NCBI GenBank assembly: GCA_963854835.1 | Contig: OY978526.1 | Coordinates: 27,393,073 to 27,457,072 of the forward strand | Direction of reading: 5' to 3' | Length of the DNA: 64,000 nucleotides | Source of the DNA: Megamerina dolium | Lineage: Eukaryota > Arthropoda > Insecta > Diptera > Megamerinidae | Shown: positions 12,611 to 24,693 of the stretch, in pieces | Layout: the number at the start of each line of letters is the position of its first letter | How positions within the stretch are numbered: the stretch's first letter is position 1 | The notes under the pieces: model-generated | What the model was told of the DNA's origin: nothing | Databases searched by the model: none | Seen by the model: the letters and a program-made list of their open reading frames with translations, nothing else | Program-made: the position numbers and the translations under genes

Positions 12611-12757
12611 GTTGTTGTTGTTGTAGCAGCAAGAATACGGAAATGCTTTGTTTTGTTCCTCTACAAAGCATATCTGTATTCCTATGAGTTCAATGGATCT
12701 TGGTCGACCACGTGGCCGAGTGTTTCCGGTACGTAGACCGGTCCATCCTTGGGAAGC
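12611..12757 (-). mobile_element. 147-bp retroposon with 3' stem-loop and (CAA)n tail
   Basis: Bounded by a perfect 13-bp target-site duplication ttcagaaatggtt (12598-12610 and 12758-12770). In minus orientation it begins aaggatggaccggtctacgt, contains a stem-loop with ATGCTTTGT/ACAAAGCAT at its core, and ends cttgctgctac followed by CAA repeats. It shares its 3' end with the jockey-like copy at 4945 and with 9793-9873. Its 5' part is shared with 2398-2485 and 15236-15310. Confidence 0.8.
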
Positions 12758-12770
12758 TTCAGAAATGGTT

Positions 12771-13187
12771 TTACTTTAAAGAACAAGTGATTTAAACTTA
12801 GAAAAGATGTCTCGGTACCCTTTCTAACAGTAGTTGCAGTACATAACGTGCAATTTGCTTATTCGACAGAAGTAAAAATTTAGGTGAGGATAGGACACAG
12901 CGTGTTAACACCATTAAACACATATTTGATTAAGATTTTGGTGTCATCCGCGGTATAATCTGATTAAGGTCGGTTCAGCTGAAAAAAAAATTAAAATGCA
13001 ATAGTTTTAAAGAAAATCTGTTTATTATAACTGCTCTTAAACGTACTCCAAGTGAAAGGCGTGCATTATACCATCACCTTAAACACATCGAATACGATGG
13101 TATGAGGGTGCGTGATGTACATGTAAATGTTTGTGTAAATAATAAACAATTTAACGAAAAAGAGCATGTATGACATGCAAATGCATT

Positions 13188-13224
<37 letters not shown>

Positions 13225-14194
13225 CAACAACAAAACCAACAATAATAACAGCAATAATAGTGCCATCACCAACGTCATCGTTTTTTTTTATTGTTGATTT
13301 TTATTTTTCGGCAACTGTAAAAGCAGAAGAACCATGAGAATAATGTGAGTTAAAATTACAAGTGCACGTGCGAGCGTGAGTGTTTGTGAGAGCAAGTGAA
13401 GTTTAGAAAAATATACCTACTAAATCGTATTAAATAATTGAGCAAAAGAGGATCCATTCAATTTAAGTAAGCCAGTTCGTTTATAGTGAACATGTGTGCA
13501 GCAGATTTTCATCATGCGATTCAGTTGAACTATACTGAATCGATTGAAATTAATTTTCATGTGGAAAATGAGGAAAATTGTTGTACAGCCACAACATGTA
13601 TGTGTATATATATGCATATGTAGGAGGGTATATTGTATAGAATTTTCTTGCTAATTTTATAATACGTAAAGAAGAAGTAAAAGTTGGTTTCATTTTTTTT
13701 TGCAAATTTACTCCAGCAATATTGTTTACACTCGTAACAGAAGCACATTGATGATACGTTCGATAGCTCGTTGGCACCATGTACTGCTGTGCCACATTAG
13801 TGCACTCTCAAAATCTGCTTAAAATGCATTCCGGGGCAAATGTTTACATTATTAATTTCTTGGTTCTTGCTGTAATTGACAAGCGGAAATTAATTTTCCA
13901 TTAAATGAATAAAAAAAAAAAATTAAACGAAATGTACAAAAAATCCCCAGTAAAAGTAATAAGGCTAATAGCAAATAATTTTAAATTCAATTTGCTAATG
14001 TTTAGAGAAATTCCTACAAATAAATATAAACTAGTGAATGAATAATATATTTTCGTTCTGAGCCACAAAATCTGTTGAATATTTATAGTTCAACATTGTT
14101 GAAAATGAAAATATTTTATTCACTTTTAGAGCAAAAAAATTAAAAAAATTATATAATATTGGAATCTAAAGAAGACAAAAATATTAAACAAAGA
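12771..14194. other. intergenic, no gene seen
   Basis: Holds the longest (TAA)n/(CAA)n microsatellite of the left half (13187-13237). It is otherwise unremarkable AT-rich DNA. Confidence 0.5.
13187..13237. repeat. (TAA)n/(CAA)n microsatellite
   Basis: About eleven TAA units grade into CAA units. It generates a spurious poly-leucine frame on the minus strand. Confidence 0.9.
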
Positions 14195-14208
14195 TATAAA
14201 AAATGTCT

Positions 14209-14297
14209 AATACTGTCCAAAATTTAACATGCACAACAGTAATGGAAGAGAAGCTCGGCTAATGAGCCCTTCGGGGCTTTAAGTGCCCCTTTTTTTT
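14209..14297 (+). mobile_element. 5'-truncated SINE, type B, with 14-bp target-site duplication
   Basis: A short copy carrying only the 3' end (actgtccaaaatttaacatg, gaagagaagctcggctaatg, gcccttcggggctttaagtg, poly-T). The direct repeat tataaaaaatgtct lies at 14195-14208 and 14298-14311. Confidence 0.8.
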
Positions 14298-14944
14298 TAT
14301 AAAAAATGTCTTGAGTTTTCAATATGTCAAAATGTCAGTTCACTTTATCACAGTTTGTTTATTGATTTCTTCTATTTTTTTGGAGTAGGTAAGTGTAGGA
14401 CCACCCAATAATGTCAGAAAAAGTCGAATATATAAAAATCGATAATATTTAAATATCAATTTCATCATTCAATCACATCATCGTTGTGTACACATATATT
14501 TGCCCTGAAATTTGATGCACTTGAAATGCGCATGCGCATATTCTACTTAACTCATGTCAGTTTTGACATTTCAAATCAAGCGGCAATATTCAAAGAAATG
14601 CAAATGAAGCGCCAAATGATTGCATCAGATCTTCGGCGATACATATACTTACGTTATGTAGCACGAACACACTTGTTGCATGTAATCTTATTTTTATGTT
14701 TAAATGTTTAAATAAATAAGCTATTGCGAATGGATTACATTTTATGGATGCATCTCGTACATATGAAAATTATGATTAAGAAAACACAGAGGGAACTAAA
14801 AACAACAAATATTTTAATATGTACTTTGAGTTGCTGAACTCGAATTTGTAGTTGGTTTGGCTCAGTTAGATCGTAATTCGTTGAAGAGTGGTTCAAATGT
14901 AAGGCCGACCTTAATTTATTTTTCTCTTGCATTATTTTTTTCAT

Positions 14945-15180
14945 TCATAGTTGTCCATATCTTCACCTCTTAAGGGGCCTCCCATACAAAATTAAAGATC
15001 CTGTGTGTCCCCAGAGGGGTAGAATTTATGAGCTACTAATATTCATTTTTCCTATGCAACATTTTTCTTCAACATAGTTATTTCCTATTTTTTTTCCCTT
15101 ACAAGATGAACTCAAAAGCACCTACAAATCGGCAAATACTACATAATTGACCGGGAATCGCCTTCTACACCAATATATTG
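14945..15180 (+). repeat. copy of an unclassified ~135-bp-period dispersed repeat
   Basis: Two imperfect units with blocks cttcacctcttaaggggcct, cccatacaaaatt, gcaacatttttcttcaacat and aaatcggcaaatac match units at 44300-44930 and 62596-62900. Confidence 0.55.
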
Positions 15181-15235
15181 AGTAAAAGGTGGGCTAAACC
15201 CGTCTCTAGTCTCCACACATGCTTTACATACTACA

Positions 15236-15310
15236 AATAGGTGCGATCCAAGAATGGATGGGTTTACATATCGGAAGCACTCGACCACATGATCGACTAT
15301 GGTCTATTCA
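15236..15310 (+). repeat. dispersed repeat related to the 12611-12757 retroposon
   Basis: The blocks tccaagaatggatgggttta and ggaagcactcgaccacatg match the reverse complement of 12690-12757 and the sequence at 2398-2485. No tail is visible. Confidence 0.55.
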
Positions 15311-15312
15311 AC

Positions 15313-15756
15313 TCAGCAAAATACTGAAATACTTGGTACGGGAACATCGTTGCCATCGTGCAATATCGATCTACTCCAAGTATTTTTTGGCGGACCCAAC
15401 AAAGTACTTGGGACTCTGATGAGATGAATTAACTTGGCGGGGATTCCTTTTCTATTTAATGCCAGCCAGATTGCGTATCTTTTGATTGTGTCGAAAGCCT
15501 TCTTAAACTCGACGAACAGCATGTATATCGGAGAGCGCCATTCCACTTATTCTTCGACTATGATATGAAGAGTGTTGAATTGGTCTACACAGCTTCGGTG
15601 TGGGCGAAATCCAGCTTGTTCATCTCTCAGGGAACTTTCTACACATTGAAGTCTGGATTGAATGATCATGGCTATTATTTTGTAGATGGTGTTGAGTAGG
15701 GTTATTCCTCGCCAGTTACCATAGTCGCGCAAGTCACCTTTCATAGGCAACTTCAC
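15313..15756 (-). mobile_element. RTE-like non-LTR retrotransposon, reverse transcriptase fragment
   Basis: The minus frame reads through the RT fingers: DYGNWRGITLLNTIYKIIA, LRDEQAGFRPHRSCVDQ, then an in-frame TAA at 15547-15549. It continues as EWRSPIYMLFVEFKKAFD and IWLALNRKGIPAKLIHLIR. The residue before KKAFD is E where the catalytic D (FVDFKKAFD) is usual. The homology fades near 15430. Dead fragment, truncated at both ends. Confidence 0.85.
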
Positions 15757-15956
15757 TATGATGCCTTTTCTTTCTGCTATAACAACAACAAAAACTATAA
15801 ATAGGTCAGCCTATTCCGACTGTAAGGCAATTTTTTTGGTAATAACATCCCTGATTTAGATTATAAGTACAAGTAAATAATAAGCGTTATTGCTTGTTTA
15901 AGAAATTTGTTTAGCATCCATGTTTCAGGCTATATATTTAGAAATAAAAAATTAAC

Positions 15957-16222
15957 TTCTCTTCCACTACTGTTGTGTATGTTAAATTTTGGACAGTATT
16001 AGAAGGCACCTACTTATATAAGCCACTCCCGAACGAAAGAGCACTTGTAGACATCACTTTTGTCAGAACTTTGTCACAGATCTCTTTTAGAAGCTTTTTC
16101 ATGGCAAATTGTTACTGTCGGAAGAATTGCCAATTGTTTGCCAACACATGGGTACCGTTAAAAAGAAAGAAAAATCTTTTCGATATTAAAGTTGCTCTTC
16201 AGATGGGGATTGAACCTACTAA
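15957..16222 (-). mobile_element. tRNA-derived SINE, body and B-box only
   Basis: Minus-strand copy: the right end carries the B-box region (complement of gggattgaacc). It is followed by the family body (reverse complements of ggcacctacttatataagcc, gctttttcatggcaaattg and ggaagaattgccaattg). The distal 3' end is missing beyond cttctcttccactactgttg. It abuts an RTE-like 3' end at 16236. Confidence 0.7.
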
Positions 16223-16235
16223 AATATATGTTCAT

Positions 16236-16520
16236 TTTCTTATTCTTCTTGGCCATAACAACCGTTGATCGATTTAGGCCTAACATATAATGCGGCGCCA
16301 GTCTTCTCTGTTCTTCGCTTGCTGGCGCCAATTGGATAATCCAAGCGTCGTCAGGTTACCCAACACTTGGTCCTTCTAACGGAAGTTTGGTCTTCTTCTT
16401 CTTCTGCATCCTCCAGCGGGAGGAATACCCTCTTCGTTGGAGCACCTTTTTCCATTTGCTCGACATGACCCAGCCATCGCAGCCGCTGGATTTTGATTCG
16501 CATATACATATCATCCGACG
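16236..16520 (-). mobile_element. RTE-like non-LTR retrotransposon, 3' end of ORF2
   Basis: The minus strand encodes IKIQRLRWLGHVEQMEKGAP and a frameshifted continuation to an equivalent of SNWRQ. It ends with the family terminus gcctaaatcgatcaacggtt, gttatggcc. Same C-terminal arrangement as 35600-35900 and 52440-52690. Confidence 0.75.
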
Positions 16521-19500
16521 TCAATGTTGATAATTACCTGTTTAAAATGGCTGCATATGTAATTATAGTTTCATAAAAATTAGAAAATTTTAGATTTAAG
16601 ATATTTAAGTGTTTTATGTGTATTTGTAGTAATAAATTTTAATATAAACAAATATGCAATGCAACATTTAATATACTTACATATGCATATATCTAGTACG
16701 TACTAGTACTAGATGTTAATGATCGTAAAATTTATTTTTATTTGAAAACTCATTGAAGGAACACTTAAAAAATAAGCAAAAATCATTAAATTAACAAAAA
16801 ACAAAAAAAAAAAAACAGAAACTCATAAAATTTAGGCTAAAGAATTGTAATCACGCCTGTTGCCACTAAAACAGATGTACCTATCAACAAGATTCTTAAA
16901 TGAAGACGCAAAAATGAAGAGCTCTTTGTACTGTATTATCAATAATAGTATAAATACAATATATTGTATGTGCTTGTAGAGTAATAAAAATCGCAGCATG
17001 ATGTAATTTACTCTTTTAAAGTGTTAAAAATATAAATTTATTTATAATCGATAAATATCAGTCATAAAAGTTCTCTTAAATAAAGTGGCTTCAATGAGTT
17101 CTTGTATTTATTTGATGATAGTACATCTTTATCTATATTTTAGACTATTTGCATGGATTAGCTTTGATTTGAGAACGATTTGTTTTTGACTTTTTAGAGA
17201 TAATGCAATCAAGAGCAATATCGATTGAAGATTGAAGAAAGATTCTGAAATTTCACTAATAACAGACAACAAATGATAGATCTATGTGCTACTTTTTTCT
17301 CTTTTGGCATTTGTCTATAATACATACTTACACTTTAATAATTTGTGTGGTCTATGTTTTAGTAGACGCGTCAATTGGACGACAATGAGTTGCATCTAAA
17401 ATATTGTCACTGCCATACCTACTAGTATTGTCTACATACACTTGAGTTAAAATCGCGTCAATAATTGAAAATGATCAATGATTGCCACTTTACATATGGA
17501 CACACATGTGACCAACAATCAAAATGTGTGGTCTTATTCCATAGATTTGCAGTATAAATTGCAGACAAGTGGCAATCCAGTTAATGTAATATGAGTATGG
17601 GTAAAAGTGAGGCGCCAATATGAGTTATTTTTTATACACTTTCTCATTTATTCATGTAAAATTGTTGAGAAAATTAGAATCAATTATATCAATTCAACTT
17701 TCTTTGGTCTAAGTGTGAGCTCTTTCTTTGAAAGAGAGAGAGAGAGAGAGAGAGAGAGCTATTACACTAACCAAATTAAACCTTTTTATTAGTAACTCTA
17801 ATTATTAATCGTATATGAATTTTGATTTATTACTGTCATCAATTTGGGCCAAAATAAGGAAAGAAGAAAAAAAAAAACCGAAAATAAAAAACTGTCTGCA
17901 ATAAACCACTTCAAAATGACAAAAAGTGCTCAATCCCGAAATGCTTGTGGTTATTGCAATTTGAAAAAAAGAAAATCACTACAAAACTGTCGGATGTTGC
18001 ACTTCAAGTGTGACCAACGATCAATATTTAACTCTAAATAGGTATCATCGAAGATCACCCATTAGCAATTGGGTTACATGTCCTTAACATACACCGTATG
18101 TGGTGACGACATAGTCAAGTGTTAGAGCGTCTGTAGTTAGGCGTGTGACAAATACCATTAAATATGATCTTGTTGTCAAATATTGTTGTTGTTTTGGTGA
18201 CAGTTCGTTGCCTATGAATTAACTACATATGTAAATATGGACATGAATAAATAAACAAATCAAATATATAAACAAATCGTCGGCGACAATTATATTTTTG
18301 GTAGATCAACAGTAGTACATAAATAGTAGTAAACGTATGTAGTTGAGTAGAAATACTATTACTTAAGTAGTAGGAGGTAAATGGTAGTAGATTTTGTTTT
18401 TGTTCGAACTGAAGTGAATTTCAAGTAGCCAAACAATAAATAGGGCGTCACAGATGGATACACAAATACCACGGCTTGGTGTTGTCTATTGTGAAATGTA
18501 AACAATTTTATAAACAAACATTATTATTGTAGAAATTTTACTTTGAGTATAGAATTTCAATCAAATAATGCTGATGATCGCTAACGATCAACATTTAGGT
18601 AGGTACTAATTTATATTAGAGTGATTTCAAACAAAACTTTCTAATATTCTAACATTCTAAAATAATATAATTATAAATGATCTCCTTCATTTCTTTAACT
18701 GTTTCGAATTTTTGAATTTATTTATTCAAGTGTCACACTAAATGATTCTAATGATCTTTATGTGTTGGTTGGTTCTCACTCGTACATAAGCATTTATGAC
18801 GTCGATCAGTAATGAGCAGCGTACATGTGAATAAACATTGAAGAGAGCTCTCATTCATTGCAATTCGATACAGAATGTTTCAAAAAATTGGCATTTAGAA
18901 TACACTTAGTTGATGTTAATTTATAATTTTCTATAAATATTCATGTATTTAGTATAGATTTGACATGACATGGCAATTACTTGTACAAACAATAAATATG
19001 ACAAATTCGATGATGCTTGTTTTTTTCCAAATATATAGGCAATTCTATGTAAAAACGTGATAAAAAATATCGACAAAATTTTTTTATAATTTTTTATATT
19101 TATACATCACATCAGTTTTGAACGTTATATGTCACTCAGTGTGCGAATTTCTATTGTTTTTAAATGATCTACGATTATAATAATGGAAAAATTAGCACAT
19201 TTGAGAGGCACCATTCCGAGATTTCTTATATGTCGCATTCATAAGCACATGCCTCGTAGTGAGTAGTGATATGTTTCATGAAGGTGGGGTTAATGTCACT
19301 TTTGTTGCCATAATTGTTTTTATATCCGACAAGTTGGTAAAATAATATGATAATGATGATTTCCTAGAATTAATTCTTTCTATATTTTCGACGGTCGTAA
19401 CCATTGAACGTCTGTCTATCAGAATGAGAATGAATCAAATACCTTTTCAGGTAAATTCTTTGTTCGACAAATTTTTCCAAAACCACAGAGAGAAAATCGG

Positions 19501-19679
19501 CTCATGTTAACACACTGAATGACAAATCGTGCTCAAATTCTACCTCGTAACATCAACAAAGAATTTGAGCATATAAGCTTGCCAAATCTGAAGGTTTAAC
19601 CCCAATATTGAGATTTCCAAACCGATGGTGATGATAATTTTGCTTTGAAGCTTTCAATAGTAGTAGTAGTAGTAGTAAG
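16521..19679. other. intergenic, no gene seen
   Basis: AT-rich. Includes a perfect 14-bp palindrome CTAGTACGTACTAG at 16693-16706 and a (GA)n run at 17731-17759. The (AGT)n array at 19659-19680 hosts the next transposon. No exon recognised. Confidence 0.5.
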
Positions 19680-19681
19680 TA

Positions 19682-20182
19682 CAGGGTGATTGCAAGAACT
19701 GCCAATGCATCCGGAAAAAGGCACTGTTTGGTGTGGATTATGGGCCGGTGGCATCATTGGATCGTATTTTTTCAAAGACGACGAAGGCAGGAACGTTACT
19801 GTGAATTGCGAGCGCTTCCCTGCGATGATTATAAACTTTTTTTGCCCAAAATCGAAGAGCTGGACTTGGCTGACATTGGTTTCAACCAGACGGTGCCACA
19901 TGCCACATAGCACGAGAACACAGCGCCTTCGGTGAACAGTTTATTTCACGTTTGGAGCCGGTCAATTTGCCGCCTAGGTCGTGGGATTTAACGCCTTTAG
20001 ACTATTTTTGGTGGGGCTATGTTAAGGCTCATGCCTATAGCGACAAGCCCGCAATGGTTGACGCACTGGAAGCCAATATTGAAGAATTTATTTGTCAGAT
20101 ACCGGCCGATATGTTGGAGAGAGTATGCCAAAATTGGAGTCAGCGTATGAACAATATGAGGCGCAGTTAAAAAATCACCCTG
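19682..20182 (+). mobile_element. DD41D (rosa-like) Tc1/mariner transposon, internally deleted copy A
   Basis: TA target duplications (19680-19681 and 20183-20184) flank 10-bp inverted ends CAGGGTGATT...AATCACCCTG. Only the C-terminal half of the transposase remains, in shifted frames: LPMHPEKGTVWCGLWAGGII, a DLADIGFNQTV block equivalent to the second catalytic Asp region, then SWDLTPLDYFWWGYVKAHAY with the third Asp. The N-terminal half is deleted immediately after the left end. The host sequence is an AGT/AGC microsatellite. Confidence 0.9.
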
Positions 20183-20426
20183 TAGCAGTAGTAGTAGTAA
20201 GATATGAATATTTTAAAGGATTTTCTATTCTCACATAGAAATTTTTTTAGAGATTCCGGTAGCTTATGAGCTTTGCAGAAGATGCAGAAGAATAATTACA
20301 GAAAAAATATTACAGGACCTCATGGATGCACAAGCTTTATTGGTCATTATTATTATTATTATACACGCTATTTTGCACCGCGACCAAAAAGATCTTTTGT
20401 GCGCCTATTGCCCAACTAAAACAATT
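20183..20426. repeat. continuation of the AGT microsatellite and spacer
   Basis: The array (agcagtagtagtagtaag) resumes after the inserted transposon; the rest has no recognisable content except a short ATT run at 20347-20361. Confidence 0.6.
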
Positions 20427-21075
20427 CTAGACAATTCTATTTATAAATCTTGTAATTGCTGTGGGCTTAATTTTACCTATGTCGTTTGGTGTCAAAACTC
20501 CATTACCTAGGTAACCAAGTCTACGTCTTGGCACTGCTGGGCAATTGCATAGAATATGTTCCGATGTTTCTTGCTCCTTATGACAGAGTCGGCAGGTATT
20601 GTTTTCTACCACACCGATTTTTTTCATATGGTAGTTAAGTCCACAGTGCTCAGTGAGCAACTCTGTGTAGAGTTTTATGTCATTTCTGCTGAGGTTAGGA
20701 ACAGCATCCACCCTAACATGTGTGGGATCAATAAGTTCCTTCGACTGCCGCATGCCCGTTTGGGCTCTCCAGTAGTCGAGAAAATCCCGTTTCTTCCTCT
20801 CACATATCAGGTTGTTTATGAAACTGTTTGTAACCCCTCAGAAGGGCTCTGGTCCAATGAAATGAGAGCTTGCGCATTCCTTTGCAAGTTAGTCGGCCAT
20901 TTCGTTTCCCTCGTGTTCCTCGTGTCCCGGCACCCACATTAGGGTGACAGGATTCTTTGCTGCCAGGGCGTTGCGAAGTTTAAAACATTCCCAAACCAGC
21001 TTTGATTGAAACGAGAATTTTGCCAGGGACTTTAGAGCCGTCTTGGCTGTCCAACAGGATGTATATTTTGGTAAT
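20427..21075 (-). mobile_element. non-LTR retrotransposon fragment: RNase H end and cysteine knuckle
   Basis: The minus frame reads CFKLRNALAAKNPVTLMWVP, then GHEEHEGNEMAD (final RNase H motif with its Asp). A TAA follows, then LAKECASSHFIGPEP, a TGA, then ICERKKRDFLDYWRA. It ends in a knuckle reading CRLCHKEQETSEHILCNCPA. The last 108 residues (20753-20427) are uninterrupted. 5' truncated near 21075. Two in-frame stops make it non-functional. This organisation fits RNase H-bearing LINE clades (I/LOA/R1 group). Confidence 0.85.
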
Positions 21076-21149
21076 TATTGGTCACATACTCGCATAAAAA
21101 AATAACTCGTAAAGATTGACGTTTTTTATTGGATTTATTAGTGACTCAG

Positions 21150-21830
21150 GATCATGAACGTAGTCAATTCTTTCTTAATCGCCGTGACCTCTTTGGCAGA
21201 CAGATATATCTTGACCTTCTACGACTTCGAGAAGACCACTGTCTCAACTATTTCTTGGTATCTGGTTATTAATCCATGTTTCGCCCACAGTTACAAAACG
21301 GTACATACACTCGGATTGGGGTTGAACATCGCTAACACTGCTTTGAAATTGTCAAAAGATTACATTTGTTCTCAATTGCGACCAAACAATAGCTTTTGCA
21401 TATCCAAGTATTTATACAAAATTGAAATCATTGATTCATATGATAAGCCTGTAGCCGCATAAAATTCACGCACCTTCACTCGCCGATCTTCCAATACTTT
21501 ACCGTGGTTCTTTTGATCATTGTGGTGGTGTGTCTACGATTGGATGACCAGGACGTTTGGTGTCACTTGTGCATGACCGTATCGAAATTCAGTAAATTAG
21601 TGGTGAGTGGTTCCAATTGATGGTGGAGAGTTTCTATAATACTTTTGAAACTTTTGCTTGGTTTGCGTAAGGGATTTTCGAGCACACAAAATAAGTTTTT
21701 ATAGTGTTTCAAATTGTTTTCACAACAAAACTGTTTGACTGATCGATCTTTAAATTTGGGTGCGTTCTTTTGAAATATTGATTTTGAGCTGATCGACGTT
21801 ATAGTCAAGAACGTTTTGCATTCGTAACCC
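21150..21830 (-). mobile_element. mariner transposase relic
   Basis: Minus-strand fragments in several frames: KSFQKYY-like and RYGHAQV at the N-terminal side, KVLEDRRVKVREF in the HTH region, SYESMISILYKYLDMQKL, then RFVTVGETWI. The last is the mariner RFVTVDETWI motif with its first catalytic Asp changed to Gly. Several stops and frameshifts are present. No terminal repeats identified. Confidence 0.75.
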
Positions 21831-22008
21831 GTTGAAAGTATATTGATGGAAGTACCAAGTATTAGAGAACAGAGACAACTTGCGGTACACTTTGCCTTCG
21901 GGCGAAATCAATTTGCGGTTCTAAGAAAAAGAAAGAAAAAACAAATATACATTTAGGAGTCAGAGTTTTGAGGAAGCATTTATGGCAAAAATAGTGTATG
22001 ATTTCATG

Positions 22009-22365
22009 GGAGCCATAGCTCAGTGGTTAGTGTGTTGGCCTTCTGATCTGTAGGTCATGGGTTCAATCCCCGGGTGAAGCATAACAAAATGTAATATCGA
22101 AAAGATTTTTCTTTCGAACGGTACCCACCTGCCGGCAAGAATTGGCCATTTTTCCGGCAGTAAAAATTTGCCAAAAATGCTTCTTAAAAGAGCTCTATGA
22201 CAAAACTAAGTTAAAGTGATGTCACAAGGGTTCTGCCATTCGGAACCGGCTAATATAAGTAGGTTCCTTCTAATGCTGCCCAAATTTAACACACACAACA
22301 GTATTGGAAGAGAAGCTCAGTGGTATCACAATGGGCATTTCTGGCCTAAGTGTGTACTCTTATTG
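22009..22365 (+). mobile_element. tRNA-derived SINE, near full length, type A
   Basis: The head resembles a tRNA with box A (tagctcagtggttagtg) and box B (gggttcaatcc) about 33 bases apart. The body follows (tttctttcgaacggtaccca, cctgccggcaagaattgg, tgatgtcacaagggttctgc, aaccggctaatataagtagg). The type A end is cagtggtatcacaatgggca. No clear target-site duplication. It is not an ordinary tRNA gene because the acceptor and anticodon stems do not pair properly. Confidence 0.85.
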
Positions 22366-24686
22366 TTTTTTTGTTAAAAAAATATTGAAAATTAATAGGT
22401 GTTTTATGGATAAAAGGATAGATGTAATTTTTAATTTTAAATCTTCAAAAAAAGTGTGCAAATTTTGGAGTATCAATTGTGAGAAGAAATTGACAAATCT
22501 GGCAACTCTTTAACCATAACTAAAGTACACGTTAATAAGTACATTTTTGTAAAATATTTAAATATTACACTCAAATCAATTCTACTCAACTGTCAAGTGT
22601 AAAATGATTTATTTTACAATATACTCAAAGAGAATAATATGGAGCTCAAGAGAAGGGATGCATTCGAGTATGTATCTGATGGTTTTATTTGTACGAACAT
22701 TTTATACTATGTATGTACCACCTCTTTAGTGAAATATCTCAACTTCTTATAGAATGTTTGCAATTTATGGTGATGAGATGGTAGTGGGAATAAAGTAATT
22801 TTAATGCTTTATTGTTCTTATTATAGGATGGATTAGCCCTTGTTGTTGTATGGATGATTTTGTTTGTTATTGTGGTTTTTGTTGCTGATGCGCAATATTT
22901 GATGTTCTGAATATGGGGTTATGCTGTATGATGTTTAGATCAGGTGCTGTTCGTATGTGATGTGATAGTGTGGTGAGACCACATACACACGCACACACAC
23001 AAACACATATATTGACATATACGCTAGGTGGGTGGCATGTGATTTACATACTTTATTTAGATGCACCCTCTGTACATGTTTATATGAAAATTATGAAACT
23101 ATTTTTTGGTTGCTCGTTGTGGCCAATGTATGTATGTATGCATGTACGTATGTATTTACATATTTTACATCTTCATACTTCATATTGTTTTGTTGTTACT
23201 AATATAATACAATTTGTGGCTAATGATCGCCTCTTCAAAGGTACTCGTGTGGAAATAATACACACACTGGTAAAATTCATTCAGTTCAGAAAGTTTATTG
23301 TATTATGTAGTATGAAGGCAATAGCTAAAAAGGAAATAAATACAAACTATGTTCGTATTTAATGGTAACCAGCAATCGTAATAATAACAATGAATATGTT
23401 GTTACTATAAAGTGTGTCACTGAGTAAGATTATCCTGGATGAATGAGGGTGTTTTATGACTTCCATACGCTAGTACGTACACATTGTATTGTCTCTTGAC
23501 AATGATTATGACAATTGAATTGAATTGAATTGTGTTGTGTATGTATATAATTTGCTATTCTAATTGGCTTAAGTCATTGACCATTATTGTTTTATTCGAT
23601 ATTTTTTTTATGTGATGTTTGAGTGTATCAAAAGGGATTAGTACTATAATCCTATTTTCATGAGACCGAATCAAAGTAGCATGAGAAAATTTATGGAATC
23701 TTCTGATAAGACTTTATATAATACATACTCGTAATTACATTTAATCATCTCATTAAATTCATATGAACCATATGAAATAATGTTCATACACATTGTACTA
23801 TTTGCTGTTGGTTAAGTACTACGTTGATATTATTATGAGAGAGTTAATTTGTACAAATATTAGATCTGTTGAAATTTTCAAAATACGATTTTGTCTATGA
23901 GCTGAAATTATTTTTAAAAAATTTTGCAAAATCATAAATTTTGTAGCGGAGGAAATCTTATTTATAGTCGATTTTAAGGTGTTCTTTTAAACATTTTGTA
24001 TGGCAGTGCTCTTAAGGAGAGTTGATAAAAAGTAAGTATTTTCAGAGGAAAAATTAATCGGCCATTACCGATTTTCAGGTACTTTTACGTTCATTTTGTG
24101 TGAGAGTCCCCTGAAGGGCTAGAGATACGCGGTTAGTGTGTTTCGAAGAAATGATAAGAATAAAAAATTAACGGGGTCCGTTATACATTTCGTGACTCTA
24201 AGGGTGATATTGCTATAGTCAGTAGCAATAAAATTCAGTGGTTTTTTTTGGGAACCCGGTGACAGATGTCTAAGAAGTCGGAGACCTAGTATCCGCTAAT
24301 AGTACTAAATATTTGGGAGATCTAACAGCGTGTAGAATTTCTAATTGACGCCAGCGAACATATTGGAGAATCGACTGGCCAAATACTCCACATGTGGTCA
24401 TAATGAACAATTTTTTTTAGTAATATTTTGTGAGGAATATTACATACATAAGAAATACTTTTTGAGGAGTTTTTGTGAAAATTGCTTCTTAGTCTTAAAC
24501 TAAGACAGGACTACAAGTCCCTAAAATGGAAAATAAGGAACACCCCATTGGGTTAAAAAACATTTTGTTTCTCAAAAATGATTTTTTAAAAGATCGCATC
24601 TAAATTTTGCCAGGTAGTTTTATTGTTACAGCCATTTGAAACAGATGCATGTGAGATTTTTTGTAAAACTGGAAATAGTGAAAACC
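22366..24686. other. intergenic, no gene seen
   Basis: AT-rich, with a CA run near 22980-23010. The 130-residue open frame starting at 22970 derives partly from it and I do not regard it as coding. Around 24000-24125 there are faint matches to the 135-bp-period repeat. Confidence 0.5.
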
Positions 24687-24693
24687 ATCACGT

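Noticed and set aside
13066..13278. Minus-strand frame with poly-leucine
   Set aside because: Created by the TAA/CAA microsatellite; no protein-like sequence outside the repeat.
22009..22080. tRNA gene call from box A and box B
   Set aside because: The same head occurs in three copies joined to the same body and tail with target duplications, and its stems do not pair. It is the head of a SINE.
22970..23362. 130-residue plus-strand open frame
   Set aside because: Starts in a CA repeat and is rich in H, Y and T from simple sequence. No family resemblance and no splice or context support.
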